Positions 15,540-27,294 are shown, numbered from the stretch's first letter. The stretch: DNA of 64,000 nucleotides from DATFRX01 sp035630615 (GCA_035630615.1 DASQKI010000085.1:4242-68241); one strand, 5' to 3'. The notes: generated by a model not told the origin, from the letters alone. Numbers and translations: made by a program.

Positions 15540-15625
15540 GATCGCCGAACAGTGATATCGCGGTCGACGGGCCCAGGCGGCGGAGTCTTTCCCTCGTGGA
15601 CAACCTTCCAGCCGATGACAGGCAC
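15536..15625 (-). pseudogene. 29-codon ORF, probable N-terminal remnant of an NCS2 uracil/xanthine permease
   Basis: A GTG start at 15625 has a strong GGAGGAGG site and the ORF ends in a GTGA overlap with coxM. Its peptide, starting VPVIGWKVVHEGKTPPPGPV, closely resembles the cytoplasmic N-terminus I remember for actinobacterial uracil-xanthine permeases (a GWKxHGDGxxPxPGxVV-type sequence), after which it turns into an unrelated short tail. The simplest reading is a deletion that removed the permease body and left its first 20 codons, still coupled to coxM. An alternative is a genuine leader peptide. The match is from memory and needs a search. Confidence 0.5.
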
Positions 15626-15751
15626 TCCAGCCTCCTCCACAGTCCCAGGTGGATCGGAGCCTAGTGCCCGAGCAGCGGGCCGACTAGTTCATCGAGGCGG
15701 CCAAAGGTCCTACTGCGAGGCAACCGGGGTGAACGCACCGAGACTCGACGG

Positions 15752-16792
15752 TCAGAACTCGATCGTGTCCAGCGTGGCCGTCTCAGCGAGTACGGCGGCG
15801 GCCGACCGAATCAGGGGCACCGCGAGCAGCGCACCGGTCCCCTCGCCCAGCCGCAGCTCCAAGTCGAGCAGCGCCGGCCGTCCGAGTCGGTCCGCCACGA
15901 CACGCCCGGCCGGCTCGGCCGACACATGCGCCGAGACGAGATAGCCAGCGGCGGTCGGGCAGAGGGCAACCGCGACCAGGGCCGCCGCGCCGGTGATGAC
16001 GCCGTCGACCACGACCGGCACCCGAGATGCGGCGCCGGCCAACATCACGCCGACGAGCGCGGCATGCTCGAGCCCACCGAGCGACGCCAAGGCACCGAGC
16101 GGATCGCGATCGGGCCCGTGCCGATCCAACGCGGCTCTCACGACTTCGATCTTGCGGGGCGTCCGAGCGTCATCGACATTGGCTCCGCGGCCGACCACAT
16201 CGACCGGCTCGAGCCCCGCGAGTGCGACGTAGAGGCACGCCGATGCGGTCGTGTTCGAGATCCCGACCTCACCGGTGGCGACCAGGTCGACTCCGCCTGC
16301 GACGAGACCCCGCACGGTCTCCGCCCCGACCTCGATCGCGGCCCGGCACTCCGACTCCGTCATGGCCGGCGCCCGTGTGATGTCGCGGGTGCCGGACCGT
16401 ATCCGTCGGTCAGCGGCGCCCTCCGGCGCGGCGGCAGCCGACACGGTCCCGACGTCGACGACGGTCACCGCCGCGCCGACGGTCCGAGCGATCGCGTTGA
16501 CGGCGGCCCGCCCCGAGGCCATCGTGGCGACCATCGCTGTCGTCACGTCCTGCGGCCAATCCGAGACGCCCTGCGCATGCACGCCGTGATCGCCGGCCGC
16601 CACGACCACGGACGGTGCAGACGGAATCGGCGGCGGGCAGCGGCCGGCGATCGCGGCGAGTTGGCCCCCGAGCGACTCGAGTCGGCCGAGGCTGCCCGGA
16701 GGCTTGGCCAGCGTCGCATGGCGGTCTCGGGCCGCTGCGGCGGCGTCGCGATCCGGCGCCACGACCGAGTCGATCAGCTCGTCGAGCGTCAT
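15752..16792 (-). CDS. cobT: Nicotinate-nucleotide-dimethylbenzimidazole phosphoribosyltransferase
   Basis: A 346-residue CobT, which activates the lower-ligand base as its alpha-riboside phosphate for nucleotide-loop assembly. Seen are LAKPPGSLGRLE, VVAAGDHGVHAQGVSDWP, VATGEVGISNTTASA and, near the C-terminus, LGEGTGALLAVPL, with the Glu of the catalytic region. ATG at 16792 overlaps the preceding stop as ATGA. It is the last gene of the B12 salvage operon. Confidence 0.95.
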   Translation of the reverse strand: MTLDELIDSVVAPDRDAAAAARDRHATLAKPPGSLGRLESLGGQLAAIAGRCPPPIPSAPSVVVAAGDHGVHAQGVSDWPQDVTTAMVATMASGRAAVNAIARTVGAAVTVVDVGTVSAAAAPEGAADRRIRSGTRDITRAPAMTESECRAAIEVGAETVRGLVAGGVDLVATGEVGISNTTASACLYVALAGLEPVDVVGRGANVDDARTPRKIEVVRAALDRHGPDRDPLGALASLGGLEHAALVGVMLAGAASRVPVVVDGVITGAAALVAVALCPTAAGYLVSAHVSAEPAGRVVADRLGRPALLDLELRLGEGTGALLAVPLIRSAAAVLAETATLDTIEF

Positions 16793-18381
16793 GGGGCGCT
16801 CCCGTCGACGATGTTGCGAAGCGCGCCGATCACGCGCTCGTTGGTGGCCCGATCGCGGACGGCGACCCGGATCGCTCGGTCGTCGAGCCCCGGAAACGTG
16901 TCGGCGCGGCGGGCGGCGAGACCGTGCTCCAGCAGCCGATCGCGGAGTGCGTCCACCGGTCCATGGACGAGCACGTAGTTCGCGTACCCCTCCCACACTC
17001 GCAGTCGTGGGATCGCACGCAGCCCTTCGGCCAGTGATCCGCGCAGGACTGCCACCTCGGCGGCACGAGCACGACGTTCGTCATCGGCGTCGACGACCGC
17101 CTCGAGAGCGGTGAGGGCAAGGCTGTTGCAGCTCCACGGCTGTCGGGCCGCCGTTAGCCGTTGGATCACCGACCGCGGCCCGGTCAGGTAGCCGACCCGC
17201 AGCCCGGCCAATCCCCAGAGCTTGGTCAGACTACGTACGCACACCAATCCCGTCAGATCGCGACGCCAGGCCAGACCACCGGCATCGTCGAGAAACTCCG
17301 CGAACGCCTCGTCGACCACCACCGTCCGTCCCGGCCGGCACAGTCGCTCCACGGTCGCCACCGGATCGAGCGCGCCGGTCGGATTGTCCGGCCGACCAAG
17401 GACGACGAGGTCGGCGTCGGCCGGAACCTCCGCGGGATCGAGCGCCCAATCTCGAGTCATCGACCTAGCCACCCGCACGACCGGGACGCCGGCCGCCCGG
17501 AGCGCCGCCTCGGGCTCGGTGAACGACGGATGCACGCACGCCGCGAGACGCGGCCGTAGCGCCGACGCGATCAGCCAGAACGCGTCGCAGGCGCCGTTGA
17601 CCACGAGGCACTCGTCGGCCGGCCGATCGTGCCGCGCCGCTGCCGCTTCCCGAGCCGGCCGATCGTCGGGATAGCGGTCGAGACGCGCCATCGCCTCGCC
17701 GAGCCACTCGGCCAACCAGGCGGGCGGACCCGGCATCACGTTGACGGCGAGGTCGACCGCGCCGTCCGGGACCTGGGTGTCGCCGTGTGAGCGGAGCGAC
17801 GGGCCGGCCTCGTCGACGAGGTCTCGGTCCAGCGGCACGACCCGGCCACCGACGACGAGGAGCGCTCGGTCGGCCCGGTCGGACAGCGCCTGGACGCAGA
17901 GGCCGTGCAGGTCGATGTAGCGCCGCGCTCCGGGCCCGCCCGCGTGGACGCCGAGACCGGGCTGTCCCGCGATCACGCAGACGTCGCGATCGCCGTCGGC
18001 CACCGCATCGGCGAGCGCGCGCAGCGACCCGAGCAGCTCGGACTCGACCGCGTCGTGCCGTCGCGGGTCCGGCTCCTCGTCTCCGATCGAGACCCCGGCG
18101 GCCGTCAGCATCTCGGCGAGCCAGGTGTCCAGGGCGTCGACGATCACGAACGCATCCGGTTCTGCCTCGCGGACCGCCTGGTCGAGATCGAAGGTCTCGA
18201 CGGTTCGCCAGCCGGTCGGCCGATCGCGCTGATGTCGCGCGACCCGAGCGGCAAACTCCGCGTCGCGTACCACCGCCGGTGTCACGACCACCACCGGGCG
18301 CCCGCTGGCGGCGGCATGACGAGCGGCCAGCCTCGACTTGCCGGACTTTTGCCCCCCGAGGATCAGCGTCAGCCGACCCAT
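16789..18381 (-). CDS. cobU-cobC: Fusion: CobU kinase/guanylyltransferase + CobC threonine-phosphate decarboxylase
   Basis: A 530-residue two-domain enzyme. Residues 1-190 are adenosylcobinamide kinase/guanylyltransferase (P-loop GGQKSGKS at 9-16, ARHQRDRPTGWRTVE, DALDTWLAEML). Residues about 210-530 are a PLP-dependent aminotransferase-fold L-threonine-O-3-phosphate decarboxylase with GRPDNPTGALDP, VVDEAFAEFLDD and SLTKLWGLAGLRVGYL, whose Lys at about 387 binds PLP. The first activity acts on cobinamide; the second makes the aminopropanol phosphate that CbiB attaches. ATG at 18381 lies inside the cobS end (13-nt overlap). An N-terminal extension upstream of this ATG is rejected as antisense-like. 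Confidence 0.92.
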   Translation of the reverse strand: MGRLTLILGGQKSGKSRLAARHAAASGRPVVVVTPAVVRDAEFAARVARHQRDRPTGWRTVETFDLDQAVREAEPDAFVIVDALDTWLAEMLTAAGVSIGDEEPDPRRHDAVESELLGSLRALADAVADGDRDVCVIAGQPGLGVHAGGPGARRYIDLHGLCVQALSDRADRALLVVGGRVVPLDRDLVDEAGPSLRSHGDTQVPDGAVDLAVNVMPGPPAWLAEWLGEAMARLDRYPDDRPAREAAAARHDRPADECLVVNGACDAFWLIASALRPRLAACVHPSFTEPEAALRAAGVPVVRVARSMTRDWALDPAEVPADADLVVLGRPDNPTGALDPVATVERLCRPGRTVVVDEAFAEFLDDAGGLAWRRDLTGLVCVRSLTKLWGLAGLRVGYLTGPRSVIQRLTAARQPWSCNSLALTALEAVVDADDERRARAAEVAVLRGSLAEGLRAIPRLRVWEGYANYVLVHGPVDALRDRLLEHGLAARRADTFPGLDDRAIRVAVRDRATNERVIGALRNIVDGSAP

Positions 18382-19121
18382 GTCACGCCCTCTCGCGCAA
18401 GAGCCGCCACCACGATGGCGACGGCCAGATTGGTCACGACCACACCGGCACCGTGGATATCTCCGGTCACACCGCCGATCCGCCGCAGGGCCAACCGCCA
18501 TACGCCCGTCAGTGCGACAGCGGCCGCGGCCATGACGATCGGTGCCCATTGGCCGACCAGACCGATCGTGACCGCCGCTACCGTGACCGCCGCTATCGCC
18601 GAACCAGCGGCCGTCGGTGCGCCCAGGCGTACTCCTTGACCGTCCGTCCGGGCCGGCGGCAGTGTCGCCGCCAGCACCAGTGGCGCGACCAGACCCCAGA
18701 CGTGGCCGACGACCAGGATCCGGGCGGCCGTGACGACGTTGTCGGAGTCGATCGGCGCCAACAGCGCGATCCGCAGCAGCAGGTCACCGCTGATCGCGAT
18801 GACTCCGTAGGTGCCGATCCGGCTGTCGCGCATGATCGCCAAGCGGCGCTTGGAGGTCGCGCCTCCCCACAGCCCGTCGGCCGTGTCGGCGAGACCGTCC
18901 TCGTGCAGCGCGCCGGTCACGACGACGGTGGCCAGCACACCGACGACGGCCCCGGCCAGCGGACCGAGGGTCACGGCACCGAGCCACCAGAACGCGAGGC
19001 CGATCACTCCGACCAGCCCGCCGACCAGCGGGAAGTACGCGGCCGACGCCGTCAGGCTTGCATCGGCGACCCGACCCACCGGGATCCGGGTCAGGAACCC
19101 GATCGCCAACCGAATGCTCAC
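18369..19121 (-). CDS. cobS: Adenosylcobinamide-GDP ribazoletransferase
   Basis: A 250-residue integral membrane enzyme that joins adenosylcobinamide-GDP and alpha-ribazole to complete cobalamin. SIRLAIGFLTRIPVGRV is the usual N-terminus and GALHEDGLADTADGLWGG with the acidic HEDGLADTxDG motif is diagnostic; several Ala/Val-rich membrane helices follow. The start is GTG at 19121, overlapping the cbiB stop as GTGA. It sits between cbiB and cobU-cobC in the operon. Confidence 0.95.
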   Translation of the reverse strand: MSIRLAIGFLTRIPVGRVADASLTASAAYFPLVGGLVGVIGLAFWWLGAVTLGPLAGAVVGVLATVVVTGALHEDGLADTADGLWGGATSKRRLAIMRDSRIGTYGVIAISGDLLLRIALLAPIDSDNVVTAARILVVGHVWGLVAPLVLAATLPPARTDGQGVRLGAPTAAGSAIAAVTVAAVTIGLVGQWAPIVMAAAAVALTGVWRLALRRIGGVTGDIHGAGVVVTNLAVAIVVAALAREGVTWVG

Positions 19122-20023
19122 GATCGCGACCGTCCTCGCACAGCGGCGAGCGCCGCGGTCGCCACCACGATCCCTACCGCGCGGCGCCGGACCAGCCGCA
19201 GCGCCGCCTCGGTGTCGGTCGGTGTCGGAGCCGGACCGTCGGGGTTCAGCGCGTACGAGCCGGCCTTGTCCAAGCGGACGTCGAGACGCAGCGCCAGCGC
19301 CGCCATCGGCCAGCCGGCGTTCGGCGACGGGGTCTGGTGCGCCTCTCGCCGGAGGCGACCGACCCGCACCGCACGGCCCGCGATGAGCAGAGCCGTCAGG
19401 CGCGCCGGCACCAGGTTGAGCAGGTCGTCGGCCCGGGCGGCCACCCTTCCGGCATGCTGCCACCGCGGCGTTCGGTAGCCCCACATCGCGTCGGCCGTGT
19501 TGGCGAACCGATAGAGCGCGGCGGCCGGCAGCCCGCCGACGGCAAACCACGCCAGTGGAGCGACGACCGAGTCGGACAGATTTTCGGCCAACGACTCGAG
19601 CGCCGCCGCCCGCACCTGCGTCGGCGACAACGCCTGGACGTCGCGGCTCACGATCCGGGAGACCGCGGCCCGGCCGGCGTCGAGGTCGACCGACAGCGCT
19701 CGCTCGACGGCTGCCGTCTCGTCGACCAGCAGGCGGCAACTCAGCAACGGCCACAGGGCTACGCCTGAGACGGTCGCGCGAAGCCACGCCGGTGTGGGCC
19801 GCGTCGCCCGCTCGATCGTCGCCCCGACCAGCACTGCGGTGAGGGCGCCGGTCAGCCAGGCGATGCCTCCGACGACGGTCGCGCGCCGGGCAGGCTCGGA
19901 TGGCACCCGCCGAGCCGCCGCGTCGAGGTAGTCGCCGGTCCATCGCACCGGATGCGCGCGCGGTGGCGGCTCCCGCAGGCCGGCGTCGAGCGCGGACGCG
20001 ACCACGACGGCACCCGAGCTCAC
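19118..20023 (-). CDS. cbiB: Adenosylcobinamide-phosphate synthase
   Basis: A 301-residue membrane protein (CbiB/CobD) that amidates adenosylcobyric acid with aminopropanol or its phosphate. It has EPARRATVVGGIAWLTG, ALESLAENLSDSVVAPL (the diagnostic ESxAENxxD-type stretch), FANTADAMWGYRT and SPNAGWPMAALALRL. Four or five hydrophobic segments are spread through it. It starts at GTG 20023 with a GTGA overlap to the ABC ATPase gene and ends in GTGA with cobS. Confidence 0.93.
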   Translation of the reverse strand: MSSGAVVVASALDAGLREPPPRAHPVRWTGDYLDAAARRVPSEPARRATVVGGIAWLTGALTAVLVGATIERATRPTPAWLRATVSGVALWPLLSCRLLVDETAAVERALSVDLDAGRAAVSRIVSRDVQALSPTQVRAAALESLAENLSDSVVAPLAWFAVGGLPAAALYRFANTADAMWGYRTPRWQHAGRVAARADDLLNLVPARLTALLIAGRAVRVGRLRREAHQTPSPNAGWPMAALALRLDVRLDKAGSYALNPDGPAPTPTDTEAALRLVRRRAVGIVVATAALAAVRGRSRS

Positions 20024-20817
20024 GGGCTCGCCTCCTGTCGGGCGCGATCGCGTACGGGCACGACCACCACTCCCCTATCGGTGTCGGCGACGACGCGTAC
20101 TCGCGCACCATAGTGGGTCGCGATGAGCTCCTCGGTGAGAACGTCGGAGGCCACGCCCTCGGCCGCGACGGCGCCGTCGACCAGCATCGCGATCCGGTCG
20201 GCGAACTGGCCGGCGAAGGTCAGGTCGTGCAGGGCGCTCACGACCGTCAGCTCTCGGGCCACCCGGAGTTCGTCGACGAGTTCGAGCACGTGCTGCGCGT
20301 GGCCCAGGTCGAGAGCGGTCGTCGGCTCGTCGAGCAGCAGCAGCGGCGCCTGTTGGGCCAGCGCCCGACCCAGCACGACGCGCTGAAACTCGCCACTCGA
20401 CAGCGAGGTCACCGAGCGGCTGGCTAGCGGCCGCAGGTCGAGCACCTCGAGCAGCTCACCCACGATCGCGACGTCGGCGGCAGACTCGATGCCGAGGTAG
20501 GGCACGTACGGCGTCCGACCCAAGAGGACGTAGTCGAGGACCGTCATGCCGCTGGGCCGGGCCGGCTCCTGAGGCACGACAGCCACGGTTCGCGCTCTCT
20601 CTCGCGACCCCAGTCCGGCCAGGCGTACGCCGTCGAAATCCACCCGGCCCCGATGCGCCACCCCACCCGCGAAGATCCGAAGCAGCGTCGACTTGCCGGC
20701 GCCGTTGGGCCCGACGAGCGTCAGCCAGCCGCCGGCCGGGACGGTGACGCTGACGTCGTCGATGACCGTCCGACCGAGCAGGTCGATGCCGACCCGCGAG
20801 GCGACCAGCCCACTCAT
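20020..20817 (-). CDS. btuD: Cobalamin-type ABC transporter ATP-binding protein
   Basis: A 265-residue ABC ATPase of the BtuD/FecE group. Walker A is GPNGAGKST (about 36-44), the Q-loop is in VPQEPARPSG, the signature is LSSGEFQRV (variant of LSGGQ), Walker B is LLLLDEPTTALD and the H-loop is SALHDLTFA. It powers uptake through the BtuC-like permease. ATG 20817 overlaps the permease stop as ATGA. Corrinoid specificity is inferred from the riboswitch and downstream cob genes. Confidence 0.93.
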   Translation of the reverse strand: MSGLVASRVGIDLLGRTVIDDVSVTVPAGGWLTLVGPNGAGKSTLLRIFAGGVAHRGRVDFDGVRLAGLGSRERARTVAVVPQEPARPSGMTVLDYVLLGRTPYVPYLGIESAADVAIVGELLEVLDLRPLASRSVTSLSSGEFQRVVLGRALAQQAPLLLLDEPTTALDLGHAQHVLELVDELRVARELTVVSALHDLTFAGQFADRIAMLVDGAVAAEGVASDVLTEELIATHYGARVRVVADTDRGVVVVPVRDRARQEASP

Positions 20818-21887
20818 GCCGGCCCTCGTGACGTACGCAGCACCAGCGTGAAGAAGGGCGCGCCGACGAATGCGGTGACGACGCCGACCGGCAGCTCACC
20901 AGGCGCGACGATCGTCCGCGCGATCAGGTCGGCTCCGACCAGGAAGGCCGCCCCGACGATTGCCGCCAAGGGCAACACGATGCGGTACGACGTGCCCGCG
21001 AGCATTCGGACGAGGTGCGGCACGACGATCCCCACGAAGCCGATCAACCCGCTCACCGCGACGGCCGCGGCGGTGCCGAGCGTGGCCGCCAACACCACGA
21101 CCAGCCGCACTCGGGCCGCCGGGACGCCGAGGCCGCCGGCCTCGGCGTGACCGACGCTCATCACGTCGAGCAGCCGCCGGTGCGCAAGGATCACGGCCGC
21201 GGCCACGGCGATGTAGGGCAGCACCATCACCACGTCGCCCCAGCCCGCCGTGAGCAGCCGGCCGAGGATCCAGCCGTACACCTCGCGCAGCGAGTCGGAG
21301 TGCCGCTGGTTCACGTACGTCTGGATCGCGGTGAGAAAAGCCGCGACCGCCACGCCGGCGAGGATGAGCGAGTCGGAGCTGCGGCCGCCCGCGCTGCGGC
21401 CCAACCCGTAGGTCGCCGCGACGCCGACACACGCCCCGACGAACGCGGCGATCGGCAAGAGCAACCGATCGGCGGTCGTCACGATCGCCAGCGTCGCTCC
21501 GAGGCCGGCGCCGGCAGCGACACCGAGCAGGTACGGGTCGGCGAGCGGGTTGCGGAAGACACCCTGATATCCCGCGCCCGCCAGCGCGAGCATGCCGCCG
21601 ACGAGCAGGCCGAGCACGATTCGGGGCGCCCGCAGCTCCCACAACACCGCCGACTCGAGATCGCTGAGACCACCGTCGAGATCCACACCCGGCAGGTAGT
21701 TGACGATCTCGACGACGATGCCCGACAGCGGCACGCCGGCCGGACCGACGGCCATGCCGACCACGACGACGCCGACAAGCAGAGCCGAGGCAAGCAGCAG
21801 CCAGCGACGCGGCAACCGCACCGGGCGCAGTGGCGACTCGGCTGGCGACTCAGCCGGCGACTCCGTCGCCGACAGCGGCGTCGTCAT
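20814..21887 (-). CDS. btuC: Cobalamin-type ABC transporter permease
   Basis: A 357-residue FecCD/BtuC permease with about ten membrane helices. ELRAPRIVLGLLVGGMLALAG, YQGVFRNPLADPYLLGVAAG, ILGRLLTAGWGDV and GLIGFVGIVVPHLVRMLAG are family hallmarks. The cytoplasmic N-terminus contains a short AESP repeat (three copies of TES/AES-Pro). ATG 21887 is 1 nt after the btuF stop; earlier in-frame codons belong to the btuF region. Confidence 0.94.
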   Translation of the reverse strand: MTTPLSATESPAESPAESPLRPVRLPRRWLLLASALLVGVVVVGMAVGPAGVPLSGIVVEIVNYLPGVDLDGGLSDLESAVLWELRAPRIVLGLLVGGMLALAGAGYQGVFRNPLADPYLLGVAAGAGLGATLAIVTTADRLLLPIAAFVGACVGVAATYGLGRSAGGRSSDSLILAGVAVAAFLTAIQTYVNQRHSDSLREVYGWILGRLLTAGWGDVVMVLPYIAVAAAVILAHRRLLDVMSVGHAEAGGLGVPAARVRLVVVLAATLGTAAAVAVSGLIGFVGIVVPHLVRMLAGTSYRIVLPLAAIVGAAFLVGADLIARTIVAPGELPVGVVTAFVGAPFFTLVLRTSRGPA

Positions 21888-21888
21888 C

Positions 21889-22767
21889 TCACCCCACCGG
21901 CTGGAGCTCGGACCGCTCGGCGACCAAGAGCCGCAGGTAGTCGACAACGCGCGGACCCCATCGGCTCGCAACGTCGGGGTCGACTTCGACCACATGGCCG
22001 TGACGCACCGCACTGAGCTCGTCCCAGCCGGGTCGGTCTGCGATCTCGTCGGCAGTCGTCCCGCCCGGGCCTCCGTCGGCGAAGAGGATCACGTCCGGGT
22101 CGGCCCGCAGCACGTATTCCGGCGACAGCTGCGGATAGTCGCCGGCGGCATCCGGCGCATCGTCGGCGATGCTCGTCATCCCGGCCAGCTCGTAGAGCTC
22201 GCCGACAAACGTCCCGCCCGTCACCGTGTAGAGGTTCGGGTCGAGCTCATGGAAGTACGTGGCCGGCTCACCGTCGGGCACCGTCGCCGTCAGTGCCTCG
22301 ATGTCCGACCGCATCTGACCGACCAGCTCGGCGGCGTCGCCGACATGACCGGTCGCCGCACCCAGCCGCTCGATCTGCGCGTACGTGTCGTCGAGCGACT
22401 TCGCGGCCGGAAGGATCAGCGTCTCGACATCGACCGCGTCGAGGCTGTCGACGAGCCGACCCGGATCCGATGCGGCGACCACGAGATCCGGCTCGTAGTC
22501 GATGATTGCCTCGGCGTTGGGCTCGAAGCCGTCCAGATCGGTGTCCGGTGCCTCCTTCGGATAGGTCGAGTACGAATCGGCCGCGACCACCTGATCGCCG
22601 GCGCCGATCGCAAACAGCATCTCGGTCGCGGTCGGCGACAACGAGACGATCCGCTCGACCGGTGCCGGCGAGGCGGTGGCCGCCGAGGGTTCGGTGTCGT
22701 CGCCGCATCCGGCGAACAGGGCCGAGGCCAGCGCAAGGCCGGCCAACAACACGGGGTGACGGTGCAT
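21889..22767 (-). CDS. btuF: Cobalamin-binding ABC transporter lipoprotein
   Basis: A 292-residue class III substrate-binding protein. A lipoprotein signal (LAGLALASALFAGC, Cys at 21) is followed by VERIVSLSPTATEMLFAIGAGDQVVAADSYS-type sequence at the start of the BtuF fold, IIDYEPDLVVAAS and a C-terminal lobe ending in VVDYLRLLVAE. It delivers corrinoids to BtuC. An AAGGAGG site lies 6 nt upstream of the ATG, inside the expression platform of the cobalamin riboswitch. First gene of a seven-gene operon. Confidence 0.94.
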   Translation of the reverse strand: MHRHPVLLAGLALASALFAGCGDDTEPSAATASPAPVERIVSLSPTATEMLFAIGAGDQVVAADSYSTYPKEAPDTDLDGFEPNAEAIIDYEPDLVVAASDPGRLVDSLDAVDVETLILPAAKSLDDTYAQIERLGAATGHVGDAAELVGQMRSDIEALTATVPDGEPATYFHELDPNLYTVTGGTFVGELYELAGMTSIADDAPDAAGDYPQLSPEYVLRADPDVILFADGGPGGTTADEIADRPGWDELSAVRHGHVVEVDPDVASRWGPRVVDYLRLLVAERSELQPVG

Positions 22768-22773
22768 CGTGCG

Positions 22774-22985
22774 CCTCCTTCACATCGGTGGAAGGGACGC
22801 GGGGTGCGAATGCCGCCTCGCGAACCGCCCTTCGACCGAGGACGTACTCGGGCCACGAGGCTGGCGACCTGGCTTATCCCACCGCGGACGCGGCGAGCTT
22901 CACAGTTGCGGGACAGCGCCGGATTCGCACCGGACTTCGCAGACTCTCGTAGCGCCCGGACCAACATCCGGGCATCGGCGATGCT
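22774..22985 (-). promoter_or_regulatory. Cobalamin (AdoCbl) riboswitch controlling the btu/cob operon
   Basis: Read on the minus strand the leader holds GGTGCGAATCCGG (near 22931-22919), CCCGCAACTGTGA (22912-22900) and the B12-box-like GATAAGCCAGGTC (22878-22866), in the order of the cobalamin riboswitch. The 3' end offers a hairpin CCTTC/GAAGG (22791-22795 with 22777-22781) whose second strand is part of the AAGGAGG ribosome site, so ligand-dependent translational control of btuF is likely. Limits are approximate. Confidence 0.92.
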
Positions 22986-23041
22986 AGCGCCTCGATTGCC
23001 CACTCACTAGCGCCGGGAAGATGGATCTGCGCGAAAGCGGC

Positions 23042-23851
23042 TCACGTCGGGTCGAGCTGCGACTCGTCGGCCTCGACCTCGCGGGTCCAGTCAGCCTTCT
23101 GAGCTCGCCAGCCTTCGTCGGTCGTGCCGCGCCGCCAGTAGCCGGACACCGACAGCAACTCCCGTGCGATGCCGCGCTCGAATCGCAGATGGTGCCGCAA
23201 CTCCTTGACCATGCCGGCCTCACCGTGCAGGAAGGCCTGGCCGGTCCCGGAAGGGAGCCACGACCCGCGGACGATCTCGACCAGTGCCGTGCCGGGTCCG
23301 CTGGGCGCCTTGTCGCGATGCACCCACACAACCGACAGCTCGCCCGGCGTCTCGAGCGGCTGCTCCTCGCTCTTGTCGGCGACCTCGATGAAGGCGTACG
23401 CGGGTACACCCCCGGACACCCGTTCCAACGACGCCGCGATCGCCGGGAGCGCACTCTCGTCGCCGATCATCAGGTGCCAGTCGACCTCGGCGTTCGGGGT
23501 GTAGCCGCCGCCCGGCCCACGGATGCCGATCTCGTCGCCCGGCTGCGCCGCCACCGCCCACGGGCCGGCCAGCCCGCCCGGGCCGTGGTCGACGACGTCG
23601 ATGGTCAGGTCACCGGCGCGCGAATCCCAGTGGCGCACGGTGATCGACCGCATCGCCGGTCGATCCAGCTCCGGGCGCGCAAACAGCAGCTTGACGTATT
23701 CGTCGGTGTATTCGCCGGACTGGAGGTCAGCGAGGTCGGCTCCGCCCAGCACGATCCGCACCATGCGAGGCGTGATCCGCGCCGTGCGTAGCACCTGGGC
23801 CGTCCGTACCCGCCGGTCGCCGGCCCGGGCTCGCTCCCGAGACTCCGCCAT
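23042..23851 (-). CDS. Siderophore-interacting protein (FAD-dependent ferric-siderophore reductase)
   Basis: A 269-residue SIP/ViuB-family flavoprotein. The FAD domain contains RITPRMVRIVLGG and MRSITVRHWDS (the RxYTxR-type flavin motif, here RSITVR), followed by DHGPGGLAGPWAVAAQPGD; the NAD-type lobe has LMIGDESALPAIAA and HGEAGMVKELRHHL; the end VSGYWRRGTTDEGWRAQK is diagnostic. It should release iron from ferric siderophores in the cytoplasm. ATG 23851 is preferred over a start seven codons earlier. Divergent from ppdK with a 47-bp gap. Confidence 0.93.
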   Translation of the reverse strand: MAESRERARAGDRRVRTAQVLRTARITPRMVRIVLGGADLADLQSGEYTDEYVKLLFARPELDRPAMRSITVRHWDSRAGDLTIDVVDHGPGGLAGPWAVAAQPGDEIGIRGPGGGYTPNAEVDWHLMIGDESALPAIAASLERVSGGVPAYAFIEVADKSEEQPLETPGELSVVWVHRDKAPSGPGTALVEIVRGSWLPSGTGQAFLHGEAGMVKELRHHLRFERGIARELLSVSGYWRRGTTDEGWRAQKADWTREVEADESQLDPT

Positions 23852-23898
23852 GTCTCCGAGACTAGGGTGCAAGGAGAAGCCACAGCGAGGGAGGGGTC

Positions 23899-26604
<2,706 letters not shown>

Positions 26605-26628
26605 GCGCTTGCCGCCGACGACAGCACG

Positions 26629-27294
26629 TCAATCGCCAAGCGACAAGGCGCCCTCGACCCGGACGCCCGGCTCTCCGAACAACTCGCTTCCAAGCCTCGC
26701 GTCGACGGTCATCTCGATGGCCGGGTCGGATCCACACGACGCATGTTCGATCACAACGGTGCCGCTGGCCCCCTCCACGGCCGAGCTGAGTTCATTTTTC
26801 CCCTGGGTCGTAGGCAGAGAGGGTGCTGCCTTCGCTGCCACCGCTGTCCGGAAGCGACAGCGTCGCGCCATCGGCCACGTCGTCGACCAGGGCCTCGACC
26901 GTGAAGGTCGGGCGAGTCGGATACCCGTCGGGCCCAGGGTCCTGCGGCAGGCCGCCGTAGACGTTGATGAGCTGGCCGGGGGTGTTCGTCTTGCTGGGCG
27001 TCTGACAGAGGATTTGGGCGCCGCCGACCGTGAAGGTCGAGCCGTCCTCACGGGTGAAGGTCAACGTGTTCGAGCCGGTCGGGGGCCGATCGGCTTGTCC
27101 TGGGAGTTGTTCTGGGTGAGGCCGATCGGGACGGCGATCGCGAGCAGAGCGAGCACCACCGCGGCCGCAACGCCGACGATGCGCCGCCTGCGGACGCGGG
27201 CCCGACCTCCAGCCAACACGATGTCGACCGGCGCCGGGGACACCGTCGTACGGGCGGCGTCCTGCTCCAACAGTCGCTTGAGGCTCGTACTCAT
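26629..27294 (-). pseudogene. Frameshifted single-pass membrane protein, partner of the broken ECF sigma gene
   Basis: Three overlapping frames join into one protein: an N-terminal piece from ATG 27294 with a membrane helix (VAAAVVLALLAIAVPIGL), a middle piece (TFTREDGSTFTVGG to LSAYDPG) and a C-terminal piece (ELSSAVEGASGTVVIEHA to GALSLGD). The breaks lie at a run of five G at 27081-27085 (one base short) and at TTTTTCCCC, 26795-26803 (one base extra). The layout matches the intact membrane gene at 53755-54483, which also follows a SigE-like sigma gene. Either real decay or homopolymer sequencing error. Confidence 0.7.
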
